A stretch of DNA of 64,000 nt, taken from the NCBI GenBank assembly GCA_028285545.1, contig JANQPA010000004.1, positions 36,090 through 100,089 on the forward strand, given 5' to 3'. Of the stretch, positions 43,841 through 53,300 are shown in pieces; positions within the stretch are counted from its first letter, which is position 1, and the number at the start of each line of letters is the position of its first letter. The DNA is from Saprospiraceae bacterium (GTDB lineage: Bacteria > Bacteroidota > Bacteroidia > Chitinophagales > Saprospiraceae). The translations under genes were made by a program, and so were the position numbers. The notes below the pieces were generated by a model. It did not search any database. It worked only from the letters and a program-made list of their open reading frames with translations, and had not been told where the DNA came from.

Positions 43841-44344
43841 TTATTCATAAAGATAAGGCTCCTTATTATAAGCTAACTGTCTGATATTTTCCAGAACGCG
43901 TTTCATATATATCTTCCAAAATGTCTTTGCAAAAATCCAATTAATTGGATAGAGTAAAGGTGCCTGGGAATGCAAAAAATAGGTGTACTCAATTAAAACT
44001 TTATTCTTTTCAATTTCAGTTGTTTTCCATATGCCTACAAATTTGTAAAAACTTAACATCCAGGATTGAAAATCATCCACCTGAATTTTCCAATATTTAT
44101 TTTCTTCTCTTTCCAGTATGCGGTCCATTGAAGAAAACCCTCCTTGTTGGGTCAGTGACTTGGCTACATGGATTTTTTTGCTTGAGCCTGGCTTCCCCCA
44201 GTTTTCGTCATTTGTTACATGAATAACTTTAGGCATAATTCCAAAACCAGTATGGACTTTGGAGACATCACATAACATAGGTGTTTTAAAAGCTCTTTCA
44301 AGGGAACACTCATAAATGGTGGTTACCTTTATTTTCGAAACCAT
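43841..44344 (-). CDS. SRPBCC / polyketide-cyclase-like protein
   Basis: This 167 aa single-domain protein starts with the typical strand KVTTIYECSLERAFKTP and ends with a long C-terminal helix (ILARMYWKIY-like: TFWKIYMKRVLENIRQLA), fitting the START/SRPBCC helix-grip fold that binds hydrophobic ligands. No catalytic residues can be assigned. It lies between the DUF6624 gene (7 nt upstream) and the S41 protease (28 nt downstream), so it is part of the same operon. Confidence 0.7.
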   Translation of the reverse strand: MVSKIKVTTIYECSLERAFKTPMLCDVSKVHTGFGIMPKVIHVTNDENWGKPGSSKKIHVAKSLTQQGGFSSMDRILEREENKYWKIQVDDFQSWMLSFYKFVGIWKTTEIEKNKVLIEYTYFLHSQAPLLYPINWIFAKTFWKIYMKRVLENIRQLAYNKEPYLYE

Positions 44345-44351
44345 ACTTTAT

Positions 44352-44951
44352 TCATTTTATCCAACCTACTTTTTTTCTCCATTCATCATATTCTTGTTGT
44401 CTTTTTTTAGGATCTGTTGGCGGTAATTCATTCTCACATTTAACTCGTTTTCTCATAACCTGGATTTGCTCTTCTATGGAATTCAGCCCAATGGACTGTC
44501 TTCTTTGATTCACTTTTGCAATGTCGTCAAAAGCTTGGGGGCTAATTTCCCCATTTGAATCCCAGTCAAATTGAGTCCCATAAAGCTGAGATTTCCCTTC
44601 AAATACAGCTATTCGGTCTGCCAGATAAGCCAAATTCCTAGGGTTTGCTTTATTCTCTTGAACTGCATTTTCTAATAATTCTAAGCACTTCTTCATAAAG
44701 GCCGGCTGGCCGATGGAGTGTTGAATGATCAACCAAGTTGCTTCACTAGCCTCCTTACCTACTTTATCGATGGTCGGATAGGCGATTTTGTCAATTATTT
44801 CATTAAGTGTATGGGCATTTTGGTTGTGTAGTCTTTCCATTTTTTCGTTGTACCCTTTTCCGAGTTCCCCATTTTGGATAAGTTTATCTCGAAGTGCTAA
44901 GTCCGCATTTTTCAAATTAATTATTTGAGCTGCAATACTTGGGTATTTCAC
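44352..44951 (-). CDS. DUF6624 family protein
   Basis: This 199 aa alpha-helical protein resembles DUF6624 proteins (ATWLIIQHSIGQPAFMKKCL and LAYLADRIAVFEGKSQLYGTQ, with a Gly-Thr-Gln turn). The family has no established function. There is no signal peptide. It is the second gene of the 45947 to 42520 cluster, 21 nt after the TPR lipoprotein. Confidence 0.75.
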   Translation of the reverse strand: MKYPSIAAQIINLKNADLALRDKLIQNGELGKGYNEKMERLHNQNAHTLNEIIDKIAYPTIDKVGKEASEATWLIIQHSIGQPAFMKKCLELLENAVQENKANPRNLAYLADRIAVFEGKSQLYGTQFDWDSNGEISPQAFDDIAKVNQRRQSIGLNSIEEQIQVMRKRVKCENELPPTDPKKRQQEYDEWRKKVGWIK

Positions 44952-44972
44952 GCTATAGTTTTTTCTATTTTC

Positions 44973-45947
44973 TTATTCGCCTTCTATTATCCTCAAAAAT
45001 GATTGTTCAAAGTTTTTATATCCCTTTTCTCTTGCTAAAGCTAATCCCTCATTAGCATATTTGATGGCTTCTTCTTGGTTTCCTAACTTTTCCTCAATCA
45101 TACTCAGACCATAGTAACTTCGGGCCATAATAATTCGGTGTTGCAATTCTTCTGCTAGGAATTTTGCTTGAATAAAGTAATCTTTAGATTTTAATACTTC
45201 GTTTCGCCCAAGATAAAAATGGCCTAAATTGCAGAGGGAATGTGTTTCAGAATATTTTCTATTAAATGCATTCGCATACCTGTTTGCACGAGTAAAATGA
45301 AATAAGGCAGAGTCCAGTGCACCTGCACGTTCTAAGTCTACTGCTGTGTGAATATCATTCCTAATGATCCCCATTGTGTCAGAGACGGCGAATGCAATTT
45401 CCAGCCCTTTCTCAAAACGCTTTTCACCTTCTTCCTTTTGCCCTTGAATTTGAAATATGGTTCCTTGCCTGTATAATATTTTCGATTCAAGAGCCAGCTG
45501 TTCATTCTCTTTAGCATAGATCATAGCTGAATCCAAATAAATGACCGATTCAGGTAATGCCTCTTCTTGTTTGAAATAACTCCATTTTAGATAATATAAA
45601 TCACCTAATCCGTAAAAGGCCTCTCCTAAGAATTGGGAGGATTCATTGGGTTTTGCATTTTCAATGACTTTTCGAAAATTTAATTCTGCCAATTCATATT
45701 GCTCTAGGAATCTATAATTTTCTCCCAAGGCCAGGTAATAAAAATTTTCATCATTATCCGAGTCCGCAGAATGTTGAAGTTGAATATTTATCAATTCTAC
45801 TGCCTCCCTCCAGTTTCCTTGATTCGAAAGCCTTTGTATGATATTGTTATAACTTTCCCTATGAAGATTGAAGTTATTGTTTGAGGTGGGTTTGCAACTT
45901 ATCAAAATAGCAATAGCTGATAGGATTGTTATGTACTTCCGTTTCAT
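44973..45947 (-). CDS. TPR-repeat lipoprotein
   Basis: The 324 aa protein has a lipoprotein signal (ILISCKP, Cys near residue 18) and six or so tetratricopeptide repeats, for example YYLALGENYRFLEQYELAELNFRK-type and FLGEAFYGLGDLYY. It is probably a periplasmic or outer-membrane scaffold. It is the first gene of the four-gene cluster that continues with DUF6624, SRPBCC and S41 genes. Confidence 0.85.
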   Translation of the reverse strand: MKRKYITILSAIAILISCKPTSNNNFNLHRESYNNIIQRLSNQGNWREAVELINIQLQHSADSDNDENFYYLALGENYRFLEQYELAELNFRKVIENAKPNESSQFLGEAFYGLGDLYYLKWSYFKQEEALPESVIYLDSAMIYAKENEQLALESKILYRQGTIFQIQGQKEEGEKRFEKGLEIAFAVSDTMGIIRNDIHTAVDLERAGALDSALFHFTRANRYANAFNRKYSETHSLCNLGHFYLGRNEVLKSKDYFIQAKFLAEELQHRIIMARSYYGLSMIEEKLGNQEEAIKYANEGLALAREKGYKNFEQSFLRIIEGE

Positions 45948-46159
45948 TTGAAATTGTTATTTATTTTTCTTGTCTTTTCCGAATCTTCACTCCAATTATT
46001 TATTTGCTGCCCAACTACCAACTCCACTTGCAATAACAAGAATTCTTCAAATTACATATTCTTACTTTGAAGTAAAAATGAACAATATTCAATTAACTAA
46101 ATCCATAACAATCCTTTTGTTAATTCAATGCTCAATTGCATTGACATATTTGACTTAAG

Positions 46160-46220
46160 ATAACTCCGCGTCGCGAAGTTATGTTAAAATAATAATTGAG
46201 GGCCGCTGCCCTCAATTATT
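46160..46220 (-). terminator. Two adjacent hairpins downstream of the TlpA-like gene
   Basis: 46191-46220 is a perfect 13-bp stem (AATAATTGAGGGC / GCCCTCAATTATT) with loop CGCT. 46160-46182 is a second stem of 11 bp with one mismatch (ATAACTCCGCG / CGCGAAGTTAT around T). Read on the minus strand they follow the TlpA-like gene by 21 nt. The first core resembles the palindrome at 13554. The rest of 45948-46241 has no convincing gene. Confidence 0.65.
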
Positions 46221-46241
46221 GACTTAAATGTATCCATCTGC

Positions 46242-47633
46242 TTAATCGCTTAATAACTCAGCAATATATTTTTCTCCTTTTTTATTGGAAGGTCTATAAA
46301 AGAAGGTGTCAACAATTTTTCCTTCCGGATCAATTAATAGATAATGGGGGATTCCAAGGTAGTAGGAATTGAGATAAACCAGGTTCATAAATTCATCATT
46401 AATGAGGTTTTCTTCAAGATAGCCTTTAGTTGGGGCAAATAATTGAACCTCACCCAGATCTTTGTCTGTCACCATTTGCTTCCATTTTTCTTTGGCGTCA
46501 AGTTTATCTATACTGATGCCAATAAATTCTATTTCCTCATTTTGGAATCGTTCTTCCAGGTTTTTTAAATTCGGAAACTCTTTAATACAATTGACACACC
46601 AGGTAGCCCAAAAATCTATGTAGACATATTTCCCTCTAAAATCTTCTAATGAAACGATATTCCCCTTATTATCTTCATAAGAAAAAGAGGCTAATTTCCC
46701 TTTTGCCTCTTCAAATTTGTGGTAAAGATTGAAGAGATTATAACCAATGCTATCCTTAGGTTGTTTGTCGGTAATAAAAGATTCAACCGTTCTGGCTTTA
46801 TTGAAATCATCCTCTCCAAATTGCAATTCTTTACGAAGCGGAGTAATTAGGCTTGAGAGAAAATGAGTTTTAAAATTAGGTTGGTTTATATTATTATAAT
46901 AGGAATTTAGACTGGATTCATTTGCCCGATTTTGCGAGATTAGAATTTTTGCAACCAGAGAAATGTAATTTTTACTATAATTTAATTCTTCGGTATTCTC
47001 AATATTTATAGCTTTTACCCAAGCTAAATCTTTAATAATAGATTGATCCGTCTCTGGATTGGTTTCCAAACTAATTTGATTCAATAATAATTGATTTGCA
47101 AATTCATAATCCAATTCTTTTGATTCTTTTTCAATGAATTGCGAATCGTCCTTTAGGTCCTGAAGTTTTTGTTTTAATTTTTGGGTGTAATGATCACGGT
47201 AATAAACCATCATGCTCCCCTTCTGATTGGTTTTGTAATAGTTAGAATACCAGTTAAATTCAGGAGAAAATTTAGCTTTTAAATAATTATTCCGTTCTGT
47301 ACCTTGCCCCGAAATCAGAAAGGCTTCTTCGCTTAACTCGAGTTGTAGACTATCCCCCGGACACAGATATAAGTTAGATTTTTCTTTCCCGTACTGCAAT
47401 GTAAAGTATCCCTCTTCTAAATTTTTGAGTTCCAAATTAAAAATAGCCTTGGGAGTAACACTAAGTGTAATGACTGTATCTCCAAAGTGATTAAGCAGAT
47501 GGAGGTTCTTAATACTTATGTCTCCAATTTCCCCTTTGATCTGGATAATTGACTCTTTTTCATTTTTAATAGAAGTGCACTGATAAGATAATAATCCTAT
47601 CATTAGAATCAATAAATTGCTTTTAGTCTTCAT
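46242..47633 (-). CDS. TlpA-like thioredoxin-fold lipoprotein with DUF4369-type N-terminus
   Basis: The 463 aa protein has a lipoprotein-like signal (LLSYQCTS). An N-terminal beta domain of DUF4369 type follows (IQIKGEIGDISIKNLHLLN ... GYFTLQYGKEKSNLYLCPGDSL), then a long helical linker. The C-terminal AhpC/TlpA thioredoxin domain has the redox motif WATWCVNC (CxxC) and a later IPHYLLIDPEG with the cis-proline. It is a periplasmic thiol-disulfide oxidoreductase; the partner is unknown. The family in Bacteroidota often averages 370-470 aa, so the length is normal. Confidence 0.88.
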   Translation of the reverse strand: MKTKSNLLILMIGLLSYQCTSIKNEKESIIQIKGEIGDISIKNLHLLNHFGDTVITLSVTPKAIFNLELKNLEEGYFTLQYGKEKSNLYLCPGDSLQLELSEEAFLISGQGTERNNYLKAKFSPEFNWYSNYYKTNQKGSMMVYYRDHYTQKLKQKLQDLKDDSQFIEKESKELDYEFANQLLLNQISLETNPETDQSIIKDLAWVKAINIENTEELNYSKNYISLVAKILISQNRANESSLNSYYNNINQPNFKTHFLSSLITPLRKELQFGEDDFNKARTVESFITDKQPKDSIGYNLFNLYHKFEEAKGKLASFSYEDNKGNIVSLEDFRGKYVYIDFWATWCVNCIKEFPNLKNLEERFQNEEIEFIGISIDKLDAKEKWKQMVTDKDLGEVQLFAPTKGYLEENLINDEFMNLVYLNSYYLGIPHYLLIDPEGKIVDTFFYRPSNKKGEKYIAELLSD

Positions 47634-47760
47634 AATAGCTGAAAGATTTTTAAGATGATGATAATTGGTTTTCTATTGAGACCAAAAAGGGTAAAAGAGA
47701 CTTTGAAAAACCAGCCAATTACCTAAATAAACTGGACAAAAAGCAAATAATTTGGGCTTA

Positions 47761-49308
47761 TCACATATCTATCCGTTCATAGGAATGGCTATTATCAGAG
47801 AAAACAAAAAATGAGATTTTATTATTGTCATTTCTACCAAAGAAAATCATTTCTCTTCCATCTGCTCTAACAAAAACATCTTTTTCACGAGCTAAATAAA
47901 CATCTTCATTCATAAGCAATTTACCGTCTTTTGTTCTGATCTGGATAGAATTCCCTCTTTGCCAGGCCCCTCTTTCCAGCTCCTCCTCACTACAGGTATG
48001 GCAATAAATTCCAAAAGTATAATCGGCAGCATATTCATTTAAATCCAAATCAATGGGGGTATTCGGAATTGGGTACAGAGGTGTTTTCTTTTCTATTGCA
48101 AAATGCTCGAGTATCACATTCATTACAGGTCTTCCTATAGATACAGATCCTCCTCCAGCCTCTCCATTCCGGTTTGTGGCTACAAAAAAACCGATATTCA
48201 AATCCGGAATTAATTCCATGGCACAGGTTATTCCGAGCATATCTCCACCATGACCTACTGTCCGAGTATTGTATGCATCTGGAATGGCACCTATTCTATT
48301 TGACTCCCAAAGCCCATGGGTCATGCCCACAAACTCCGGATGGGGTCTGAATTGTGGTGCGATAAGGCGTTTCATGGTTTCTGGTGAAAACAGTTGTCCG
48401 TAATCATTACTACCGCTATTGGTCAGTGCCTCCAGAAGGAGTCCCATATCACTAGGTGTAGCATCGATAGAAGAAGCAGGAGGTGTGAGGTAGATTTCAT
48501 AGGGCATGGTTTGGTATTGACCATTTTCATAACCGTGACCCTTTGCCAGCCATTTTAAATTTGACGATTCAGACTCAACACTTGTAGACCTCATACCAAG
48601 GGTTTGAAATAATTCTGTATGCATGGCTTCATCGTATGCAAAGCCAGTTACTTTTTCAATGATGGCTCCCGCAACGGTTGTTCCATAGGTGTCGTAGGTA
48701 AAATGCTGACCGGCAGGCCGAATTCTTCGCATATTATTTTGTTGCAAAAATTCCAATATGCTTGGCCTTTTAGCCTTGCGTTCTTCCAAAGGAAGTTCAA
48801 AGTCGAGAATCTGCCTACCATAACCAATTTGGTCAAAACCACCGGTATGGGTCAAGAGGTGTTTAATTCTTATAGTATCTTCTAAATTATATGGGTTTAT
48901 TATGCCTTCAATAAATTCTGAAATTGCATCCTCATAATCAAGAAGCCCTTTGTCTATTAGTCTGGTTAATACAAAGAAAGTTAATGCCTTTGAGGTAGAG
49001 CCAATTCTGAAAATGGTGGAATCTGGATTTACTTTTTGTTGGGTATCAACATTAGCAACACCATATCCATTCTTATATATTGTTTTCCCGTCTTTCACAA
49101 TTACAATCCCTACTCCTGGCAAATGTTCTTCCTTCATGGTAAACAATAGAACACTATCAATTTTTTGGCTTAATTCCTTTAAAGATTCGGCTGGAATAAT
49201 TTTACTGATTTTGCCTTCTTCTGCAGCCTTAGGCTGTTGACAAGCTACCAATGTAGCGACAAAAAGAAATGTAATTAATATTGATTGCTTATAATTATTC
49301 AATGACAT
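47761..49308 (-). CDS. Class C beta-lactamase-like serine hydrolase, lipoprotein
   Basis: The 515 aa protein has a lipobox TLVAC (Cys23) and a beta-lactamase domain with STSK (104-107), YDT in FTYDTYG, and HGG in VGHGGDMLG. A C-terminal beta domain with a CHTC pair matches the CQSC of the hydrolase at 24075. Pattern and order show these two to be paralogues. The next gene upstream on the minus strand is a 7TM AraC regulator, and at 22767/24075 an AraC regulator also precedes the paralogue. Confidence 0.9.
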   Translation of the reverse strand: MSLNNYKQSILITFLFVATLVACQQPKAAEEGKISKIIPAESLKELSQKIDSVLLFTMKEEHLPGVGIVIVKDGKTIYKNGYGVANVDTQQKVNPDSTIFRIGSTSKALTFFVLTRLIDKGLLDYEDAISEFIEGIINPYNLEDTIRIKHLLTHTGGFDQIGYGRQILDFELPLEERKAKRPSILEFLQQNNMRRIRPAGQHFTYDTYGTTVAGAIIEKVTGFAYDEAMHTELFQTLGMRSTSVESESSNLKWLAKGHGYENGQYQTMPYEIYLTPPASSIDATPSDMGLLLEALTNSGSNDYGQLFSPETMKRLIAPQFRPHPEFVGMTHGLWESNRIGAIPDAYNTRTVGHGGDMLGITCAMELIPDLNIGFFVATNRNGEAGGGSVSIGRPVMNVILEHFAIEKKTPLYPIPNTPIDLDLNEYAADYTFGIYCHTCSEEELERGAWQRGNSIQIRTKDGKLLMNEDVYLAREKDVFVRADGREMIFFGRNDNNKISFFVFSDNSHSYERIDM

Positions 49309-49410
49309 ATTGCTCTGTATTTATTAAATGAATGGTTGTTGTGGAGAGCAAAGGTGGAAAGAATAGGCCTCTTCTGCGACCGAATAAATTATTCGAACGC
49401 TTTTTTAAGT

Positions 49411-50568
49411 CTATATCTTATTGTGCTTCAGTTGTCTTCTTCTAAATTCTGTAGGAGTAAAGCCTGTATTTTTTTTAAAGGCTTGGTTGAAAGAAGATTT
49501 TGAATTATAACCCACACTATAAAGGACCTCTAAAACGCTAAGGTGATTTTTTGAGGGATCTGAGAATATAGATTTGGCCTTTTCTATCCTGTAATCGATC
49601 ATAAGTTTATAAAAATTTTGCCCCATACTTTTATTGATCAATAAAGACAGTTCCCTGGCCTCCATCCCCATCTCTTTTGCCAGATCCCCAATGGTTAAAT
49701 CAGGATTTAAAAAAGATTCGTGCTTTTGTAGATGAGCTTTTAAGCTTAAAATTTGTTGTTCTATTTCAGGAGATAAGCTTTCATTTTTCTTAATATTTGG
49801 ATTGGACTTAGTTATTAATTTTAAAGATGATCCTATCCCACTAAACAGTTGAGGCGCATAAAGAGCTTTTAAGACCAACCAACTTATAAAGAAAAGCATT
49901 ACTAGCATGGTGAAGATTCGCATTGGGCCTAGGTATTCATCCCAATCAGAAAATTTCACGATATTCTTGATGGAAGCTATAAAAAAAAGTGCAACAGACA
50001 TATGGTTTACCATCAATAGCCATTGATAATTGAATGGCTTAGTAGAGGAAAAATTTTGGACATATATTTTTTGGTAGCGAAATATAATCAGGTAGGTTAT
50101 TATGATGTAGAAGAGTTTTTGTATCGCACCAAGTATATAGGTAAATCTGGATTCAAAGTAAAAATCATTTTTACCTGCTAAGTCTCCAAACTCAAGATAA
50201 GGCAGATAAAATTCAGGCATCCAAACCATCAGGCTTAATACAAGTGGTATTAAATGGTACATGTGCCTTTTTTGAAATTTAAAATCTGAATAAACTATAG
50301 AGAGTATAAATAAAAAAAGCAGTGGTTCTTGAAGAAAGGCTCCTAGATCATGCCGTAATTGATCTACAACCGGATGAATATTAAATCGGTAATGAAACAT
50401 AGAACTGGCGTCAACAGCTCTGATAATCAAAAAAGTGGCCAGTATTCGATTCCCTAATGTGTTTTTGGAAGGTACACCAATTAAAAATATTGCAAAAAGA
50501 AAAGATAGGAAAATAAGTAGAATGGTAATCGTTTCTAGTAGCGGCACGTTTATTTTCTTTTTGATCAA
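49411..50568 (-). CDS. Membrane-anchored AraC family transcriptional regulator
   Basis: The 385 aa protein has about seven membrane spans (first 245 residues) and a C-terminal AraC domain (about 280-380) with IGDLAKEMGMEARELSLLIN and YSVGYNSKSSFNQAFKKNTG ending FTPTEFRRRQ. It lies 102 nt upstream of the serine hydrolase at 47761 in the same direction. It may sense the product of, or regulate, that enzyme; this is inferred from gene order alone. Confidence 0.9.
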   Translation of the reverse strand: MIKKKINVPLLETITILLIFLSFLFAIFLIGVPSKNTLGNRILATFLIIRAVDASSMFHYRFNIHPVVDQLRHDLGAFLQEPLLFLFILSIVYSDFKFQKRHMYHLIPLVLSLMVWMPEFYLPYLEFGDLAGKNDFYFESRFTYILGAIQKLFYIIITYLIIFRYQKIYVQNFSSTKPFNYQWLLMVNHMSVALFFIASIKNIVKFSDWDEYLGPMRIFTMLVMLFFISWLVLKALYAPQLFSGIGSSLKLITKSNPNIKKNESLSPEIEQQILSLKAHLQKHESFLNPDLTIGDLAKEMGMEARELSLLINKSMGQNFYKLMIDYRIEKAKSIFSDPSKNHLSVLEVLYSVGYNSKSSFNQAFKKNTGFTPTEFRRRQLKHNKI

Positions 50569-50649
50569 AACTTAGCAACGTACCGCTAATATTGTTTCTT
50601 TTGGGGAGTTTTTAAGGAAAAAGGTCATTTTTCCTTATTTGAAGCGATC

Positions 50650-51234
50650 TTATCTCACTGTTGTAATCATTATTAATCCATTCTCTCCATTGCTCCCATA
50701 AATTTCCTTCGACACAGGTTTATCAATAAAATGGATTCCTTTTATATCTGAAATTTTTAGTCTATTCAATGTGCCATGGCAATCTTTATGGAAAATTTGC
50801 TTTCCATTGATAACTAATACTGGTTCACCCTGCCGTTGATTGATATCTGCTGTTGTTCGTAAATTCTTGGTTGAATAAATGTGCTTTGATTCTTTAAAGA
50901 TCTGCCTTATAGATTTTTTAGGTTGATTACCTTCGGTAATTAGTAGTATTATTCCAGATAATTTTTTATTAACATATAAGGAACTTGCAATTAACTCTTG
51001 CTCTAGAAAGTCTATTACAACTAATTCTTGTCTCTTAAAATTTAACAATGCTTTCTCAACTTCCTTATGACCATACCATAGCCCATTAATTATGTAAATT
51101 ACCTCGGAATCTAATTTCGTATTTGGAAATACTTCTTCTATCCAGTTGTCTACATACAATTTATTCAATTTCTGTCCGAAATTGGGAGGAACCACAAAAA
51201 TCCATATTATCATTATTCCAAATAAGTGTTTCAT
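50650..51234 (-). CDS. Exported protein with TonB-dependent-receptor plug-like C-terminus
   Basis: The 194 aa protein has a signal peptide (about 1-20, PPNFGQ). Its C-terminal 60 residues (GEPVLVINGKQIF ... EIYGSNGENGLIMITT) closely resemble the end of a TonB-receptor plug domain (usually PLIVVDG ... YGSRGANGVILITT). No barrel follows. Such free plug-like domains occur in Bacteroidota and may pair with TonB systems. The N-terminal half is not recognised. Confidence 0.65.
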   Translation of the reverse strand: MKHLFGIMIIWIFVVPPNFGQKLNKLYVDNWIEEVFPNTKLDSEVIYIINGLWYGHKEVEKALLNFKRQELVVIDFLEQELIASSLYVNKKLSGIILLITEGNQPKKSIRQIFKESKHIYSTKNLRTTADINQRQGEPVLVINGKQIFHKDCHGTLNRLKISDIKGIHFIDKPVSKEIYGSNGENGLIMITTVR

Positions 51235-51322
51235 CCTTTGCTTACCGCCAATTTAACTCTATACCCTGAAGTAATTATATAGGAAATATGCTTGCATAGA
51301 TTTTTATGCTTTCATTAATTAA

Positions 51323-51766
51323 TTATTCATGAATATCGTTGATTTCTAATTCTTTTTTCAGACTCTTTTCTTTTGGTTGTACCTTATAATGTGAAAAGAA
51401 TGCCACATTAGAAGCTTTTATTTTTTCAATATGGGATTTTTTAATCAGGTTCAATATTTGCTTACTTATTGTTTTGGTCGATATATGGTAAATTCCACCT
51501 GACCAACCATGGTTACCAAATGTCATACTCCAATAGTCAGGCTGATTCGTTTTTTTAGTTGAATAGCTGAAGTAAGCTCCTTGATCACTAATGCTTGGAT
51601 AAATCATATCTTGAAAGGTAAATTCATATTTTCCATTCCATAATTGATTAAGCAAATCAATTATTCCGCCTTCAGATATTGACTTGTCAAACTTAATATA
51701 TTTGTTTCCATTAACATTAATCAAGGTAATATCGGGCTTGTTTTTCAAAAAAGATTCTAAATTCAT
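51323..51766 (-). CDS. Hypothetical protein
   Basis: This 147 aa protein has no signal peptide or membrane span and no family that I recognise. It is mixed alpha/beta with YSTKKTNQPDYWSMTFGNHG near the middle. It sits 71 nt before the TraB-like gene, both on the minus strand. Codon usage looks like that of its neighbours, so I take it as a real gene, but function cannot be given. Confidence 0.55.
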   Translation of the reverse strand: MNLESFLKNKPDITLINVNGNKYIKFDKSISEGGIIDLLNQLWNGKYEFTFQDMIYPSISDQGAYFSYSTKKTNQPDYWSMTFGNHGWSGGIYHISTKTISKQILNLIKKSHIEKIKASNVAFFSHYKVQPKEKSLKKELEINDIHE

Positions 51767-51837
51767 TTTAATTGGTGCATTATAAGCCTGTCCGTTATCA
51801 TTAAATTTTTGGTTAGATTGCTTTTTTATAACGTTAT

Positions 51838-52581
51838 TCAGATTACATCAAATACCTTGATAAATTTACCATTTCTTGGAACGTAGTTGAAGTTATCAAT
51901 TAAATATCTGGCAATGGAATTCATATGTCCTGCCCCGTAAATAATTCCGATGGTTTTATCCTTTTTTGACTGAGTCTCAATTTTGTCTCTGATATTTTTA
52001 AAAATAATTTGTTCTCTTTCATTCATGATAAAACTACGAGACGTTCCCGGTTCATCCTCAAGCGGACCATAAGCGAGGTAGGCTTCTTTGCTAGATTCCA
52101 TAAAGTGTTTAGCGAAAATTTTTCTCGAAATGCCCTGACTAAATATATATAATTTAAGAGGTAGGATAAAAGTAAGTTTTAGCTTTTCCAAAAAACCTAA
52201 TCCATTCCAAGCTTGTTTACCTGTTTCTGTATCAAAATCGGTATGAATTAATTTGCCTTCTAACTGACTTAGATCAAAGCATTCACTTTGAGTGACCAAG
52301 TCTAATTTATTGGCAATAATTTTGTATTGATTGAATGTTAAGTTGAGATTCTTTAAACTTAGTTTTTTATAGATTGGAGATTTTTTTTCAATCAAATTAA
52401 TGCCCTCGTAAAATATTTCATCACAATGTTTTAAGTTTTCAATAGTGTTGTGGTAATATTCTTTTGATCCAATATGAATCATTGGGGCCAGTTTAAATTT
52501 CAATTTTATGTCCTCACATCTATTCACAAAATCAAACATTATTGCCCGAACAAAAAAACTTGTTGCTTCTATAAACTTCAT
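51838..52581 (-). CDS. TraB/GumN-like protein
   Basis: The 247 aa protein has the two conserved ends of the TraB/PrgY/GumN fold: an N-terminal MIHIGSKEYYHNTIENL plus CDEIFYEG, and a C-terminal IGIIYGAGHMNSIARYL with the Gly-x-Gly-His motif. Family members are proposed metal-dependent peptidases or pheromone inhibitors. No signal peptide is seen, unlike GumN. The start is placed at MKFIEATS, the only Met before the conserved region. Confidence 0.72.
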   Translation of the reverse strand: MKFIEATSFFVRAIMFDFVNRCEDIKLKFKLAPMIHIGSKEYYHNTIENLKHCDEIFYEGINLIEKKSPIYKKLSLKNLNLTFNQYKIIANKLDLVTQSECFDLSQLEGKLIHTDFDTETGKQAWNGLGFLEKLKLTFILPLKLYIFSQGISRKIFAKHFMESSKEAYLAYGPLEDEPGTSRSFIMNEREQIIFKNIRDKIETQSKKDKTIGIIYGAGHMNSIARYLIDNFNYVPRNGKFIKVFDVI

Positions 52582-52726
52582 AGACTAAGGTTTAAAAATT
52601 AAGGCCTATGTTCCAAGCTAGAAGAACTTACTTCTTGGTTCAATAATTATCGACTTGCATTGTGAGAATTTAGATTTTTGAAAATTTATTTTATTCCATT
52701 GGATCTGATGGAACACAACTCTTCAA

Positions 52727-53224
52727 TTAATTAGGAGAATGTAAGCCCATTTTATTCCCTTCTGAGTCAAGAAACATAGCAAAATAACCGCTTTCGTCAG
52801 CATGAGGAGTTTTGGGAACAATGATATTTCCACCATTGCCCTCAACCTTATCAAGAACTACTTGAAGATTGTCTCCCGCATTTAGATATATGGTTACACC
52901 ATCTGCCGAAGGTTGGAATCCCTCACCCTTTACAATAACTCCAGTAACCATCTGTTTTTCATAGGGTAGTATGCCCATTTCCATACCTGGCATTTCCATT
53001 TTCTCTATTTCAATGTCTAAAATTGATTGATAAAATTCGATTGCTCGTGTGATGTCTGTTGCTGGAATTTCAAAAATGGAAATATAACTGTTCATGCTAT
53101 TGGTACTTTGGTTATTGGTTGAATCAATCTCCTGTTTTTCCTCTTCAGGCTTATTTTTGTTAGTACAGGCACTAAATGATAAGGCTAATATGGCAGTAGC
53201 AAGGCAAAATATTATTCTCTTCAT
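52727..53224 (-). CDS. VOC (glyoxalase-like) family lipoprotein
   Basis: The 165 aa protein combines a lipoprotein signal (LSFSACTN, Cys near residue 20) with one VOC/glyoxalase-type domain (residues 45-163: FEIPATDITRAIEFYQSIL at the start, FAMFLDSEGNKMGL at the end). VOC proteins of this PhnB-like kind are normally cytoplasmic, so export is unusual. Function is unknown. An AraC regulator lies 76 nt upstream on the same strand. Confidence 0.8.
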   Translation of the reverse strand: MKRIIFCLATAILALSFSACTNKNKPEEEKQEIDSTNNQSTNSMNSYISIFEIPATDITRAIEFYQSILDIEIEKMEMPGMEMGILPYEKQMVTGVIVKGEGFQPSADGVTIYLNAGDNLQVVLDKVEGNGGNIIVPKTPHADESGYFAMFLDSEGNKMGLHSPN

Positions 53225-53300
53225 TATTCTTGATTAATAGGTCGGGACAAAATTAATTTAGTATGGAAGTAGAAAATTGTAAAAATGCGACACGTGTAAT

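Noticed and set aside
45970..46158. 62-aa plus-strand open frame
   Set aside because: It lies upstream of a minus-strand gene, has no recognisable domain, no good ribosome-binding site and low-complexity hydrophobic content; more likely chance.
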